Of a DNA stretch of 64,000 nt, positions 1-8,851 are shown piece by piece. Location of the stretch: positions 496,001-560,000 of the forward strand of contig CABFPG010000001.1 in the NCBI GenBank assembly GCA_902141825.1, read 5' to 3'. This stretch comes from Thalassocella blandensis (GTDB lineage Bacteria; Pseudomonadota; Gammaproteobacteria; Pseudomonadales; Cellvibrionaceae). Made by a program: the position numbers and the translations under genes. Within the stretch, counting starts at the first letter, position 1. The number at the start of each line of letters is the position of its first letter. The notes under the pieces were generated by a model that was given only the letters and a program-made list of their open reading frames with translations, was not told the DNA's origin and did no database searches.

Positions 1-1264
1 TGGCATGACCAGCTTCATGATAAGCCGTCATTTCTTTTTCTTTCTCGCTCATCACCATGGACTTGCGCTCGGCGCCCATCATGATTTTGTCTCGCGCTTT
101 CTCAAACTCTTCCATGGTCACTAAACGCTTGTTACCACGCGCAGCGAACAGAGCAGCTTCGTTCACTAGATTAGCCAGATCTGCCCCGGAGAATCCTGGT
201 GTTCCGCGAGCCAGAATGGCAGCTTTGACATTTTCATCCAAAGGAACTTTGCGCATATGCACTTTCAAAATCTGTTCACGGCCGCGAATATCGGGCAACC
301 CGACAAACACCTGACGGTCAAAACGGCCTGGACGCAATAATGCTTTATCCAAAACATCGGGACGGTTAGTTGCAGCAATAACAATCACCCCATCATTGCC
401 ATCAAAACCATCCATTTCAACCAGTAACTGGTTTAACGTCTGCTCACGCTCATCATGACCACCTCCGTGACCACCGCCACGATGACGACCAACAGCATCG
501 ATCTCATCGATGAAAATAATACAGGGAGACTGCTTTTTGGCCTGATCAAACATGTCACGCACACGAGATGCACCGACACCAACGAACATTTCAACGAAAT
601 CTGAACCGGAAATGGAAAAGAAAGGCACTTTCGCTTCACCTGCAATGGCTTTTGCCAGCAGTGTTTTACCCGTACCGGGAGGGCCTGACATTAATACGCC
701 ACGGGGAATCTGGCCGCCCAACCGCTGAAAGCGTGCTGGGTCACGTAAATACTCAACCAACTCCTGTACTTCTTCTTTTGCCTCATCAACACCCGCAACA
801 TCAGCGAATGTGGTTTTTACCTGGTCTTCACCGAGTAATCGGGCCTTGCTCTTAGCAAAGCTCATGGGGCCGCCGCGGCCACCAGCGCCACCTTGCATCT
901 GGCGCATAAAAAAGATGAACACCGCGATAAACAATAAAATAGGGAAACTGGCTACCAGCAACTGCTGCCACAAGCTGGTTTGCTCTGGCTTGGCACCCAC
1001 GATTTCAACATTATTTTCCAACAAGTCATCCACCAGGTTCAGATCCGGAATATCCGGCTTCACCACCGTGAAGGAGGCACCGTTCTCAGTAGAACCGCGA
1101 ATAATTCGACCGTCAACATAGACTTGCTTCACTCGCCCATCCTGTACTTGATGGACAAATTCCGTATAGGTCAATTCGTCTCTTGGCGAAGTGTCGCTAA
1201 AGTTTTGGAATACGGAGAACAGTACAACGGCGATTACCAACCAAAGTACTAAATTTTTTGCCAT
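1..1264 (-). CDS. ftsH: ATP-dependent zinc metalloprotease FtsH (C-terminus beyond window)
   Basis: Membrane-anchored AAA+ protease that degrades misfolded membrane proteins and short-lived regulators. The visible 421 residues hold an N-terminal membrane segment (about 4-20), a periplasmic domain, a second membrane segment (about 104-120), Walker A GPPGTGKT (194-201), Walker B FIDEID (251-256), and the zinc motif HEAGH (416-420) right at the window edge. The rest of the peptidase domain lies outside. The ATG start gives the conserved MAKNL opening. An in-frame TTG three codons upstream (1273) has a better-spaced GAGGA ribosome site and may be the real start. It lies downstream of rlmE, as in many gammaproteobacteria. 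Confidence 0.97.
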   Translation of the reverse strand, partial: MAKNLVLWLVIAVVLFSVFQNFSDTSPRDELTYTEFVHQVQDGRVKQVYVDGRIIRGSTENGASFTVVKPDIPDLNLVDDLLENNVEIVGAKPEQTSLWQQLLVASFPILLFIAVFIFFMRQMQGGAGGRGGPMSFAKSKARLLGEDQVKTTFADVAGVDEAKEEVQELVEYLRDPARFQRLGGQIPRGVLMSGPPGTGKTLLAKAIAGEAKVPFFSISGSDFVEMFVGVGASRVRDMFDQAKKQSPCIIFIDEIDAVGRHRGGGHGGGHDEREQTLNQLLVEMDGFDGNDGVIVIAATNRPDVLDKALLRPGRFDRQVFVGLPDIRGREQILKVHMRKVPLDENVKAAILARGTPGFSGADLANLVNEAALFAARGNKRLVTMEEFEKARDKIMMGAERKSMVMSEKEKEMTAYHEAGHA

Positions 1265-1335
1265 GTCGTTCAAGGAAATATCCTCTTTTACCTGTCTTGT
1301 TACCTAAGTTGACCAGCGGTGATCATGCCGGTCGG

Positions 1336-1364
1336 CTTATATTCTAAACCCTCTATTTCCTCAA
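1336..1364 (-). promoter_or_regulatory. Predicted sigma70-type promoter of ftsH overlapping a palindrome
   Basis: On the minus strand a TTGAGG -35 box and a TATAAG -10 box are separated by 17 bases, about 70 bases upstream of ftsH. The -35 box is part of a perfect 7-bp inverted repeat with a single central base (1359-1373, CCTCAAT-C-ATTGAGG), which could be an operator. The remaining rlmE-ftsH gap (1374-1698) shows only weak short hairpins and no convincing gene. Confidence 0.4.
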
Positions 1365-1698
1365 TCATTGAGGCAAACCAGCAAAACACAACGGTTACAC
1401 CATTAATTTTTACTATTGGGGTTTGTCAAACTTCACAAACTAAGCAATCGGGTGCATTTTTGCTCAAATAGCTCTGGAGATGCCTCTCCATTGAACAACA
1501 AACAAACACACTTCACTTTCTCTTGGCTGCCAATATTTTGTACAACGTAAACTCATGCAACCGTTTTATTATTATAGCCATGATGCCCCATCAGGATTAG
1601 CGATAAATTGGGTTAATTTTGTGAATCGCACTTTTTGCGAGTTCCATCGCTTATTGACTGGCCAGACTAGTAATATTTCGTTATAGCTCCGTTGACGA

Positions 1699-2319
1699 TT
1701 AGCCTTTGTAGCCTTTTGCCACTACGTAAACTTCACGCGACCTTGCACGAGACGAATCCGGCTTTCGAATGAGCACTTTATTGAACTTTTGCTTACATTC
1801 CGCAATATACGCATCAAAACCTTCACCCTGAAATACTTTGGCCACAAAATCAGCCCCAGGCTTACCCACTAAGGTCACCATTTCCAGCGCAAGTTCCACA
1901 AGATACATGGATTGAGGCTGATCAATGTCACTTATGCCACTCATGTTCGGGGCCATGTCAGATATTACGAGATCAGCTTTATTCTCCCCCATGGAGTCCA
2001 GCAATGCATTCAGCACCGATTCCTCGGTAAAGTCACCCTGTATAAACTCAACGCCGGCAATCGGGTCCATGGGTAATATATCTGACGACAATATATGCCC
2101 TTTGTCACCCACCAGCTCTACCGCCACTTGTGACCAGCCCCCCGGCGCAGCTCCCAGATCCACGACCGTCATACCGGAGCGAAACAATTTGTCCTTTTTG
2201 TGCAGTTCTATCAGCTTATAGCTTGCCCTGGAACGATACCCGTCCTTTTGCGACTCTTTCACATATGCATCATTAAAATGCTCTTGTAACCAGCGGCCAC
2301 TGCTTTTTGATCGGGCCAT
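1699..2319 (-). CDS. rlmE: 23S rRNA (uridine-2552-2'-O)-methyltransferase RlmE
   Basis: S-adenosylmethionine-dependent methyltransferase of the RrmJ/FtsJ family that 2'-O-methylates U2552 of 23S rRNA late in 50S assembly. The 206 residues match the usual family length. The SAM-binding motif [13 protein letters not shown] lies near residues 52-64, and the K-D-K-E catalytic framework is represented by K35-region lysines, the SDMAPNMSG segment and the KVFQGEGFD segment. The ATG is preceded by AGAGGAAG at good distance. It is transcribed toward ftsH and diverges from yhbY, the usual neighbour. Confidence 0.96.
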   Translation of the reverse strand: MARSKSSGRWLQEHFNDAYVKESQKDGYRSRASYKLIELHKKDKLFRSGMTVVDLGAAPGGWSQVAVELVGDKGHILSSDILPMDPIAGVEFIQGDFTEESVLNALLDSMGENKADLVISDMAPNMSGISDIDQPQSMYLVELALEMVTLVGKPGADFVAKVFQGEGFDAYIAECKQKFNKVLIRKPDSSRARSREVYVVAKGYKG

Positions 2320-2456
2320 TTATACTTCCTCTTAGAAAAAACCCCTAAATTCTATTCGATTCAGCAAGCCTGAAAAAGGTACAATTGCCGGATGCGCATG
2401 ATCCGAGGATCGCAACGCAGCAAAAATTGATGAAACAATCTGGAATTATTCTAGTA

Positions 2457-2756
2457 ATGACACTTAGCAACGAACACAAAAAGCATTATCGAAATATCGG
2501 CCACAACCTGAAACCCATTGTGATTATTGCCGGGAAAGGTCTCTCTGAAGGCGTTATCGCTGAACTTGAGCGCGCGCTGGAAGACCATGAGCTGATTAAA
2601 ATAAAAATCGCCATTGTCGATCGCGACATCCGCAAAGAGCTGGTACAAGAAGTCTGCAGCACACTGAATGCCACTTTGGTGCAGGAAATTGGGAAAGTCG
2701 CACTCATTTACCGTAAATCTGCGAAAGAAAACCTTAAAAACTCCAATGTTCGCTAA
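2457..2756 (+). CDS. yhbY: Ribosome assembly RNA-binding protein YhbY (CRM domain)
   Basis: Small CRM-domain RNA-binding protein that associates with pre-50S ribosomal particles. The 99 residues starting MTLSNEHKKHYRNIGH align along their length with the roughly 97-residue E. coli protein as I know it. The GKGLSEGV loop and the ELIKIKI strand typical of the CRM fold are both visible. The frame is open upstream to 2385, but 2457 gives the family length. It is divergent from rlmE with a gap of about 137 bases, which presumably holds both promoters. Confidence 0.93.
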   Translation: MTLSNEHKKHYRNIGHNLKPIVIIAGKGLSEGVIAELERALEDHELIKIKIAIVDRDIRKELVQEVCSTLNATLVQEIGKVALIYRKSAKENLKNSNVR

Positions 2757-2800
2757 ATCCGCTAAAGAGCAAGCGACGGTTTAAATCGGATTTTCAATCT

Positions 2801-2855
2801 GGGCTGAATCAACTCCCGGTCAGCCCTGTCACCGACCGCCTCCGCGCGCGGTTTT
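2801..2855 (+). terminator. Possible terminator region after yhbY
   Basis: Two consecutive hairpins follow yhbY: GGGCTGA/TCAGCCC (2801-2826) and a GC-rich ACCGC/GCGGT stem ending in TTTT (2835-2855). The stems are short and the T-run is brief, so termination is plausible but weakly supported. Confidence 0.35.
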
Positions 2856-2928
2856 CTCCAGTCAATTTGCCTCCAACCTTGAAACAATTGTGAAACCCTT
2901 TCCTCTCGCGGACTGAAGGATTGTAAAC

Positions 2929-4464
2929 ATGACAATTGTGCTTAATATTCCCTTATTCGCAGACACCAAGGACCCACTCGGTTTTGGCTTACACCTACTC
3001 TCAACAAAGATCGAAATGATAAAAAGCATTAAGCTAAAACTGTGGCTTACCTTTTTCGTGTCATTGGTGTTCAGCCTGGGATCGCTGCTGGTGTTAACGC
3101 ACTACAGCGTCAAGCAACGCTTTCTTGACTACGCGACCGACCAGATTCTGGAGCGCTTAGAGCCGTTAGAAGTGGCCGTCGCCGAAGTATTCAGTAAAAA
3201 TAAGTCACTCGACCCATTTTTACAGAACCCTGAAAAATGGGAAGACTTGCAAAACACCACCTACCGGCAATACATGCGTCATCAGCGCTTTCGCACCTCA
3301 ACAGCGCTTGGCCCCAAACAACAGGACTGGAGCGCGCGTCAAAGTATCGAGAAAAAACTGCAAGCCAATCAGCGTGCGTTTTTCCTGGACTTGATTCTGG
3401 TGGACACGAAAAAGAATCTGGTCTCTGGCATCCTCAAAGACAACGCTAATTATGCGTTCCGTCAAATCACCCTCGACGGGGAACTCATTGCCTACATCGG
3501 CTACAACAAACCAAAGGCTTTTTTACGCTCTGTCGATAAACTTTTTGTCGATCAGCAACTCAATGTTTTCGGAATGTTGAGCGTGGTCATGGTGTTTGCC
3601 GCCTTAGTGATCACCATGTTCGTCGCCCGCTGGCTGGTAACACCATTATCGAAACTTTCCTTTAATGCCAAAAAGCTCGCGCAAGGCGATTTTTCCGTTC
3701 GCATGCATTCCACCGCCGATGACGAACTGGGCACTCTCTGCCAGAACTTTGATGAAATGGCCCGCACGCTGGAAAAGAATGAGATTACACGTAAGCAGTG
3801 GGTGGCGGATATCTCACATGAAATGCGCACCCCTCTTTCGGTTCTGAAAGCACAGATTGAAGCGATGCAAGACGGGATTCGCGCGGCCAGCCAGGAAAAT
3901 CTCAACCTGCTAAAGCGCAATGTGGACTCGATCTCCCTGATTGTTGATGACCTGTATGAACTTTCGCTGGTGGATGTCGGGGCATTAACATTCCATAAGA
4001 CAGAAACAGACCTCAGCGAATTAATACGCGAGATTGTCGGCGAATTTGATGAGAAAATGTCGCAGAAAGGATTACAGATTAATTGTGATAAAGTGCCCAC
4101 TACTGCAAATTATTGCTACATGGACAAAAAGCGAATCAAACAACTGGTTACCAATTTATTGGAAAACAGCTTTCGCTACACCGATGCTCCAGGTGAAATA
4201 CACTTGAGCTTAAAACGCGATGCACATCAATTCAGAATTACCATAGAAGACAGCGCGCCGGGCGTGCCAGCGGAGTCTCTGGAAAGAATTTTTGACCGGC
4301 TCTATCGCCTCGAATCATCCCGCAACCGGGAAACAGGGGGCGCAGGCCTGGGTTTGAGCATTTGCAAAGGCATCGCCGAGGGGCATGGTGGCAGCATTCT
4401 GGCGGAGCCATCACCCTTGGGCGGCGTTAAACAAACCATCTTTTTACCGATGAAGACAATATGA
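2929..4464 (+). CDS. baeS: Envelope-stress sensor histidine kinase BaeS-like
   Basis: Inner-membrane sensor kinase. Membrane segment about 37-58, periplasmic sensor region to about 205, second membrane segment about 212-234, HAMP linker, HisKA box DISHEMRTPL with phospho-acceptor H297, then an HATPase domain with N-box (NLLENSFRYTD) and G-boxes (GGAGLGLSI). It resembles E. coli BaeS along its length. The chosen ATG has a well-placed AAGGA site. By alignment with BaeS, the internal ATG at 3016 (MIKSIKLKLW) could be the true start. The stop overlaps baeR by four bases (ATGA), so the two are translationally coupled. BaeSR is known to respond to envelope stress. Confidence 0.9.
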   Translation: MTIVLNIPLFADTKDPLGFGLHLLSTKIEMIKSIKLKLWLTFFVSLVFSLGSLLVLTHYSVKQRFLDYATDQILERLEPLEVAVAEVFSKNKSLDPFLQNPEKWEDLQNTTYRQYMRHQRFRTSTALGPKQQDWSARQSIEKKLQANQRAFFLDLILVDTKKNLVSGILKDNANYAFRQITLDGELIAYIGYNKPKAFLRSVDKLFVDQQLNVFGMLSVVMVFAALVITMFVARWLVTPLSKLSFNAKKLAQGDFSVRMHSTADDELGTLCQNFDEMARTLEKNEITRKQWVADISHEMRTPLSVLKAQIEAMQDGIRAASQENLNLLKRNVDSISLIVDDLYELSLVDVGALTFHKTETDLSELIREIVGEFDEKMSQKGLQINCDKVPTTANYCYMDKKRIKQLVTNLLENSFRYTDAPGEIHLSLKRDAHQFRITIEDSAPGVPAESLERIFDRLYRLESSRNRETGGAGLGLSICKGIAEGHGGSILAEPSPLGGVKQTIFLPMKTI

Positions 4465-5156
4465 CAACTGCAAGCATCCTAATTGTTGAAGACGAGCCAG
4501 ATCTGGCAAACCTGCTAAATGACTATGTCGCAGCGGCGGGATACACCACGCATATTATTAATAATGGCGATGAAGTTGAGCCTTGGCTCGCACAGAATCA
4601 AGCCAGTTTGATCGTACTGGACTTGATGTTACCAGGTAAAAATGGCCTGGATATCTGCAAGGATGTACGCTCAAAAAGCAATATTCCTATCATTATGACC
4701 ACAGCCAAAGTGGAAGAAATTGATCGCCTGCTGGGCTTGGAACTTGGTGCCGACGACTACATTTGCAAACCCTATAGTCCGCGTGAAGTAGTGGCCCGGG
4801 TTAAAACGGTATTACGCCGTCTTGATTTAGCCGCGAACACCAGTGAAACCCAGAATAACAGTGTCGTTATATCGATAAACCCGGAAAAACTCCATTTAGC
4901 GATCAACAGCATTACCATAGAACTGACTCAGATCGAGCTCAACTTGTTTAAATTACTGTACGATGAACCGGGTAAAATTTTCTCTCGCCAGCACATATTA
5001 GACAATATCTATCAGGACTATCGCATTGTCAGCGATCGCACCGTCGACAGCCATATTAAAAAATTACGTAAGAAACTCAACGACGCTGTACCCAATAACG
5101 ATTTGATAAAATCCATATATGGCGTAGGCTATAAGTTTGAACCCGACCTGGATTGA
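4461..5156 (+). CDS. baeR: Response regulator BaeR-like (OmpR family)
   Basis: DNA-binding response regulator partnering the overlapping kinase. The receiver domain spans residues 1-120, with acidic pair E10/D11, phospho-acceptor D54 (IVLDLMLPG), switch threonine near 81 and K103 in ICKPYSP. The C-terminal winged-helix domain (about 135-228) ends in the OmpR-type recognition helix and wing (RTVDSHIKKLRKKL, GVGYKFEP). Length is typical. Together with the downstream Spy-like gene this forms a likely envelope-stress module. Confidence 0.92.
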   Translation: MTTASILIVEDEPDLANLLNDYVAAAGYTTHIINNGDEVEPWLAQNQASLIVLDLMLPGKNGLDICKDVRSKSNIPIIMTTAKVEEIDRLLGLELGADDYICKPYSPREVVARVKTVLRRLDLAANTSETQNNSVVISINPEKLHLAINSITIELTQIELNLFKLLYDEPGKIFSRQHILDNIYQDYRIVSDRTVDSHIKKLRKKLNDAVPNNDLIKSIYGVGYKFEPDLD

Positions 5157-5293
5157 TCACTAAATTGATCGCCAATAGAAACATACAATATTCCAACGCA
5201 ATAAAAAACGTATGCCAACGTGTGGCGGACTTCGATCTGACACACCGGAAAATCTCGCTCGCTCCGTCAATTAAAAATATATTTTTATCCAAC

Positions 5294-5743
5294 ATGACAA
5301 AATTGCCAAAAAACACAAAAAGCATTTACTGCAATCACAAACGCTTGACTGTTGGGCTTATTATCGCCGTATTGAGTGGGTGCGCGAGCCAGGAAAGCCT
5401 GATCGAAAACACAAGTTTCAACACCAAGATTACGGACTCCGGCTTAAAACATTTTGAAATTTATCTTGCAAAACGCCCTCCCGAACTTTCCTCGGCAAAA
5501 GAAAAAATCGACCTCCCCAAAAATGGACGCCCACCCATCAGACCAAAAAGAGGGAGCCGCTCACCTAAGCAACTGAATAAAATAACGGAAATATATATCG
5601 AAACCACACAGTACTGCCGTACTGGCTATTGGATAATGGAGATGGATACCTACCGCCCAGTTCCTCGCGTACGTGGAGAGTGCAATGAAGCCGCCACTGA
5701 CGAAGACCGCAAAAAATTTCCCAACTCGATACAACGCTGGTAG
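5294..5743 (+). CDS. Small putative lipoprotein, function unknown
   Basis: About 149 residues from the ATG at 5294. A basic N-region is followed by a short hydrophobic stretch and a lipobox-like LSGC, so the mature protein would begin at the cysteine of CASQES. The mature part is rich in Lys, Arg and Pro, has a repetitive basic segment (RPPIRPKRGSR) and ends with a compact Cys/Trp-containing region. I do not recognise the family. The frame is open back to a TTG overlapping the baeR stop (5153), so an operonic start there cannot be excluded. No clear ribosome site marks either choice. It lies between baeR and a Spy-like gene. Confidence 0.6.
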   Translation: MTKLPKNTKSIYCNHKRLTVGLIIAVLSGCASQESLIENTSFNTKITDSGLKHFEIYLAKRPPELSSAKEKIDLPKNGRPPIRPKRGSRSPKQLNKITEIYIETTQYCRTGYWIMEMDTYRPVPRVRGECNEAATDEDRKKFPNSIQRW

Positions 5744-5882
5744 CCGGACATCAATCATCCCGTTTTCACTTTCACAAAACTGCGATGAACAACCATAATT
5801 TGGTCACATTGTTTGCACTTTTGATCTGCATACTTGCTCTAAAGTCATTAAGGAAGTCAACAAAAACAACGTGAGGTGCAAG

Positions 5883-6242
5883 GTGAAAAAAGCAATATTT
5901 GCCGGAATCGTAACTACATTTGTAACCAGCCTGGCGTTTGCTTCGGTTAGTTTAAGCAAGGACCCTAGCTACAGCCATGACATAGACCAGGACAGATTAA
6001 TCGATCAATTGAACCTGAATAAAGGCCAGCATCAACAGGTTATGGCGATCTTGCAGGAAGGCAAGGAAGAGAAATTACGCATCATGAAAGATGCGAATGA
6101 AAAAATTATGCAATTACAACAAGAACAGCAAGCGAAATTGCAGGATATCCTTGGACCAGAAGGTCCACACTTGATTAAAGAAATCAAACAAGAAAAAGTT
6201 GAAAAACATCGTAAAAAATTATCCGATCTTAAAAAAGGTTAA
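5883..6242 (+). CDS. Spy/CpxP-like periplasmic chaperone
   Basis: About 119 residues: an N-terminal signal peptide (KKAIFAGIVTTF...AFA), then an almost entirely alpha-helical, charged protein. The segment LNLNKGQHQQV resembles the LTxxQ motif of the Spy/CpxP family, and length and helix content fit. The start is taken as GTG at 5883 because GAGG lies six bases upstream. Another GTG at 5871 is in frame. In enterobacteria spy is a BaeR/CpxR target, so its place three genes after baeSR supports regulation by that system. A BaeR-box-like CCATAATTTGG lies in the upstream gap, but this is only suggestive. Confidence 0.78.
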   Translation: MKKAIFAGIVTTFVTSLAFASVSLSKDPSYSHDIDQDRLIDQLNLNKGQHQQVMAILQEGKEEKLRIMKDANEKIMQLQQEQQAKLQDILGPEGPHLIKEIKQEKVEKHRKKLSDLKKG

Positions 6243-6350
6243 CGCCAAAATCGCGTTCACTCAGTTTTTACTAATACGATGTTAATTATATCTTTCGCTC
6301 ACTGACTTTTTATATGTGAGCGGAGATAACTCTTCGATCTTAGCCTCCTT

Positions 6351-6440
6351 TACACTCACTACCTTTACACTCACTACCTTTACACTCACTACCTTTACAC
6401 CCACTACCTTTACACCCACTACCTTTACACCCACTACCTT
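6351..6440. repeat. 15-bp minisatellite, six copies
   Basis: Six head-to-tail 15-bp units: three of TACACTCACTACCTT followed by three of TACACCCACTACCTT. The two variants differ by one base and are sorted into blocks, as expected for slippage or unequal exchange. A further diverged half-unit follows. The array lies between the spy-like gene and the convergent dpaA-like gene, ending about 35 bases before the latter's stop. A plus-strand frame through it would read FTLTT/FTPTT repeats but has no credible start. Confidence 0.95.
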
Positions 6441-6473
6441 TACTCACCACCTCCTTTTATTCACCGCCTCGCT

Positions 6474-7208
6474 TTACTTGTCAGGAGTGGATTGCGCACC
6501 GAGCACATACTTTCCATTGGCAACCTCAATATTTGGTGGCTGTTTATATTTATTGAAGTAATCATAACCCTCTTTCATGTTGAGCCAAAATGGATACCAC
6601 TGATTTGATTTGTATTTTGAAAGGGCAGAATTTTCGAGCTTGAAAGGGAATGAATGAACTCTAAAAAATGGCTGTCCCGATTTTAGTGCAGCAACCCCGA
6701 GCGCGTAGATTTCATTTATATATGCATCGGTCATCGCGTAACAGCCGATGGAAACACACTTGCCGTGCACCATGAGTGCACTACCGGTGCGGCCGTGTTC
6801 GCGGTCATATTTATTGGGGTAACCTATATTGAATGAGAGGTGGTAACTACTCCAAGGGTTTAAGCGGCCGGCGTTAACAAAGTAGAAGCCTTCAGGGCTC
6901 TGCTTATCACCCTGCTTAACTTTTGGGCCAAGATCACCTGAAAAGGTGCAAATTTCATAGTTTTTAAATTTTACGAAGGTGCCATCATCAGACTCAACCC
7001 AAACCTCAAGAATTCCAGGGTCTTTGAAAATACGAATAAATATTGGAGCACCATATTTAAGACCCAGATTTGAAAGCGCCTTTTTTAAATACGGCTCTAC
7101 GCGCTCAATAGATCTTTCTGCTCGCTCACTCGTAGGGAACTCCACTGCGAGCGTCTCAACACCTAAAGAAATAGACAGAAAAAATATAACCAGTTTAAAT
7201 TTACCCAT
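6474..7208 (-). CDS. dpaA: DpaA/YafK-type L,D-transpeptidase-family periplasmic enzyme
   Basis: YkuD-fold protein, 244 residues, with an N-terminal signal peptide (KLVIFFLSISLG...). The catalytic signature HGKCVSIGC gives H148, C151, S153 and catalytic C156, followed by YAMTD. Segments SGDLGPK, QGDKQSPEGFY, NIGYPN.YDR.HGRTG and GYDYF follow E. coli YafK/DpaA in order. In E. coli, DpaA releases the outer-membrane lipoprotein Lpp from peptidoglycan. Whether this organism has an Lpp substrate cannot be seen here. It is convergent with the spy-like gene. The envelope theme fits the BaeSR neighbours. Confidence 0.88.
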   Translation of the reverse strand: MGKFKLVIFFLSISLGVETLAVEFPTSERAERSIERVEPYLKKALSNLGLKYGAPIFIRIFKDPGILEVWVESDDGTFVKFKNYEICTFSGDLGPKVKQGDKQSPEGFYFVNAGRLNPWSSYHLSFNIGYPNKYDREHGRTGSALMVHGKCVSIGCYAMTDAYINEIYALGVAALKSGQPFFRVHSFPFKLENSALSKYKSNQWYPFWLNMKEGYDYFNKYKQPPNIEVANGKYVLGAQSTPDK

Positions 7209-7392
7209 AGTTCGAGCGAAAGCCTAAAAAGTCAAATGGCAATTTTGGAGTATTCATGCTTGTTTGATCAAATGACAATTAAACCTTTGAATAGGGGTAT
7301 CATTCTCTGCAATTTCAGATTTAAATTCGGTAAGTCGCGGCCCGACTTACTTGTATTGGCCGCGTACCACAGGAAAAACTTTTGGAAATGGA

Positions 7393-7602
7393 TTATTGGT
7401 TGGATTCTGTTTGAGGTTTAGCGTATTCAAGAGACACGCCATACAATGTAGGAGTCGCGCTTTTTTTACCCATCATTTTAAATCCGCAATTAAAATAATA
7501 GGGTTTCCCGTCAATCAGAATGCAATACTTATCGCAAAAAGACGAGAGCAACCAAGTCCGTTTAAATCGTGCTTTAATACCCTTCACTACTTTGCCAAAC
7601 AT
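7393..7602 (-). CDS. Small basic protein, function unknown
   Basis: A 69-residue frame starting MFGKVVKGIK with a strong AGGAG ribosome site nine bases upstream of the ATG. It is Lys/Arg-rich at the N-terminus and carries ILIDGKPYYFNCG in the middle. No membrane segment or signal peptide is evident. The frame extends upstream to a GTG at 7719, but the Shine-Dalgarno favours 7602. I do not recognise a family. It sits in an otherwise empty 550-base gap between two minus-strand genes and could be spurious. Confidence 0.35.
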   Translation of the reverse strand: MFGKVVKGIKARFKRTWLLSSFCDKYCILIDGKPYYFNCGFKMMGKKSATPTLYGVSLEYAKPQTESNQ

Positions 7603-7762
7603 TTTACTGCTCTCCTGCTTACGAATAAGCTTTTCAACGCTTCCACATATGCATAAACACGTTCTTTTGAACGGGTAAAACAACATCCTTGTATTTATCT
7701 CTTCCAGAAAACCGTTCACATCCTGTAAAGCAGCCGATCATGTATTGCTGCCAGCTTGCCTA

Positions 7763-8353
7763 TTAATGACACGCCTGCAGGGAATCCACTTCAATTGGGG
7801 AAATAGAGGTATTAATGGTAAAGTGAAAACGGCGGCTGACTTCTCTGGCAATGTTCATCATTAATATACCGAACAGCGCTGCATCATGCTCTAACATGTC
7901 CAACAAACTAAAGCGTGATAATGTCAGAACACGGGCATCTTCTTCCACTTTTGCACGCCCCATTTGCGTTTGAATACCAATGACTGCAGTTTCACCGAAA
8001 CAGTCACCAGGAACGTACGTCATGTGGGCAGATGTAAAATCATCGCGGATTACTCGCAAGTCTACTTTTCCGCTGAGTAAAATATAGATATCGCCAGGCA
8101 ATTGACCTTGCTCGAATATGATCTCATCACATTTAAACGTTTGCTCTTTGGCATAAGACAATAACGTACTTAACTGTGAATTATCGAGAGCACCAAACAG
8201 TGATACGCGATCACGAATCGCTTCTACGTCCCTAATTTTAATTGGGCCTTCACCCATCAGTTGTTCTACCAACATTTTCATATCTCCATTCTTTAATCGT
8301 TTGCCTGTGCTTTTCGAGAATTTTCGTCGTAGCTTTTTCATTCGGCTAAACAT
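7763..8353 (-). CDS. Cyclic-nucleotide-binding domain protein
   Basis: About 196 residues from the ATG at 8353 (preceded by AAGAGA). After a very basic N-terminus (MKKLRRKFSKSTGKR) it holds one CNB/cAMP-binding fold, about residues 45-165. DIYILLSGKVDLRV, PGDCFGETAVIG and RAKVEEDARVL match the beta-roll and phosphate-binding cassette region. No DNA-binding HTH follows, so this is not a CRP-type transcription factor. The C-terminus is a helix plus a short tail. Ligand identity is unknown. The frame is open to 8446, giving a longer alternative start. It lies downstream of greA on the same strand but is separated by a terminator. Confidence 0.8.
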   Translation of the reverse strand: MFSRMKKLRRKFSKSTGKRLKNGDMKMLVEQLMGEGPIKIRDVEAIRDRVSLFGALDNSQLSTLLSYAKEQTFKCDEIIFEQGQLPGDIYILLSGKVDLRVIRDDFTSAHMTYVPGDCFGETAVIGIQTQMGRAKVEEDARVLTLSRFSLLDMLEHDAALFGILMMNIAREVSRRFHFTINTSISPIEVDSLQACH

Positions 8354-8792
8354 GATGAATTCTCTTGGGCTACACACTGGGTAAAAACAATTGCCAGGGT
8401 TCTGTTCTGTTTTACATATCTGTCTCAGTGACATGATTTGTAGCAATTGCTTTCCGTCTGTAATTTAGTAAAAGCATATATCAAGCCAACAATAATTCTT
8501 GAAAGAGAATTGATAACTGACACACAAAAAGATTTCTGTAATATGAGGCTACCGCTAATTTCGCTATTAAAAGGAACTTTAATGTTCCTCATTGCTTTTA
8601 AGCTAAGGATACTTCGGTTAACTTATGACAATATTCGTCACAAATGTCCCGAATAAGCTGACAACTAATGTCGCACTTATAGGGATGACAAAATCTCGCC
8701 ACTCAGGTGATAAAAACTCCGACATGGTCAACATTTCAACAGACGGGCCAGGAATCGCATTTTTTACAACGGGGATAATGTAAAGAAGGGAT
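8354..8792. other. Gene-free gap upstream of the CNB gene
   Basis: No credible gene is seen. The stretch is AT-rich and should hold the promoter of the CNB-domain gene. An imperfect palindrome TGACAATATTCGTCA (8626-8640) could be an operator, with no known regulator assigned. Confidence 0.4.
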
Positions 8793-8828
8793 AAAAAAAC
8801 CCTGAAAGATGAATTTTCTTTCAGGGTT
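8793..8828 (-). terminator. Rho-independent terminator of the carAB-greA operon
   Basis: Stem AACCCTGAAAG / CTTTCAGGGTT (11 bp) with a 9-base loop, followed on the minus strand by seven T residues. It lies 24 bases after the greA stop. Confidence 0.9.
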
Positions 8829-8851
8829 CTCGTATTTACAGCAAAAACGAA

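Noticed and set aside
6316-6561. 81-codon plus-strand frame with FTLTT/FTPTT repeats
   Set aside because: It is a read-through of the 15-bp minisatellite, has no good ribosome site, and overlaps the real dpaA-like gene on the other strand.
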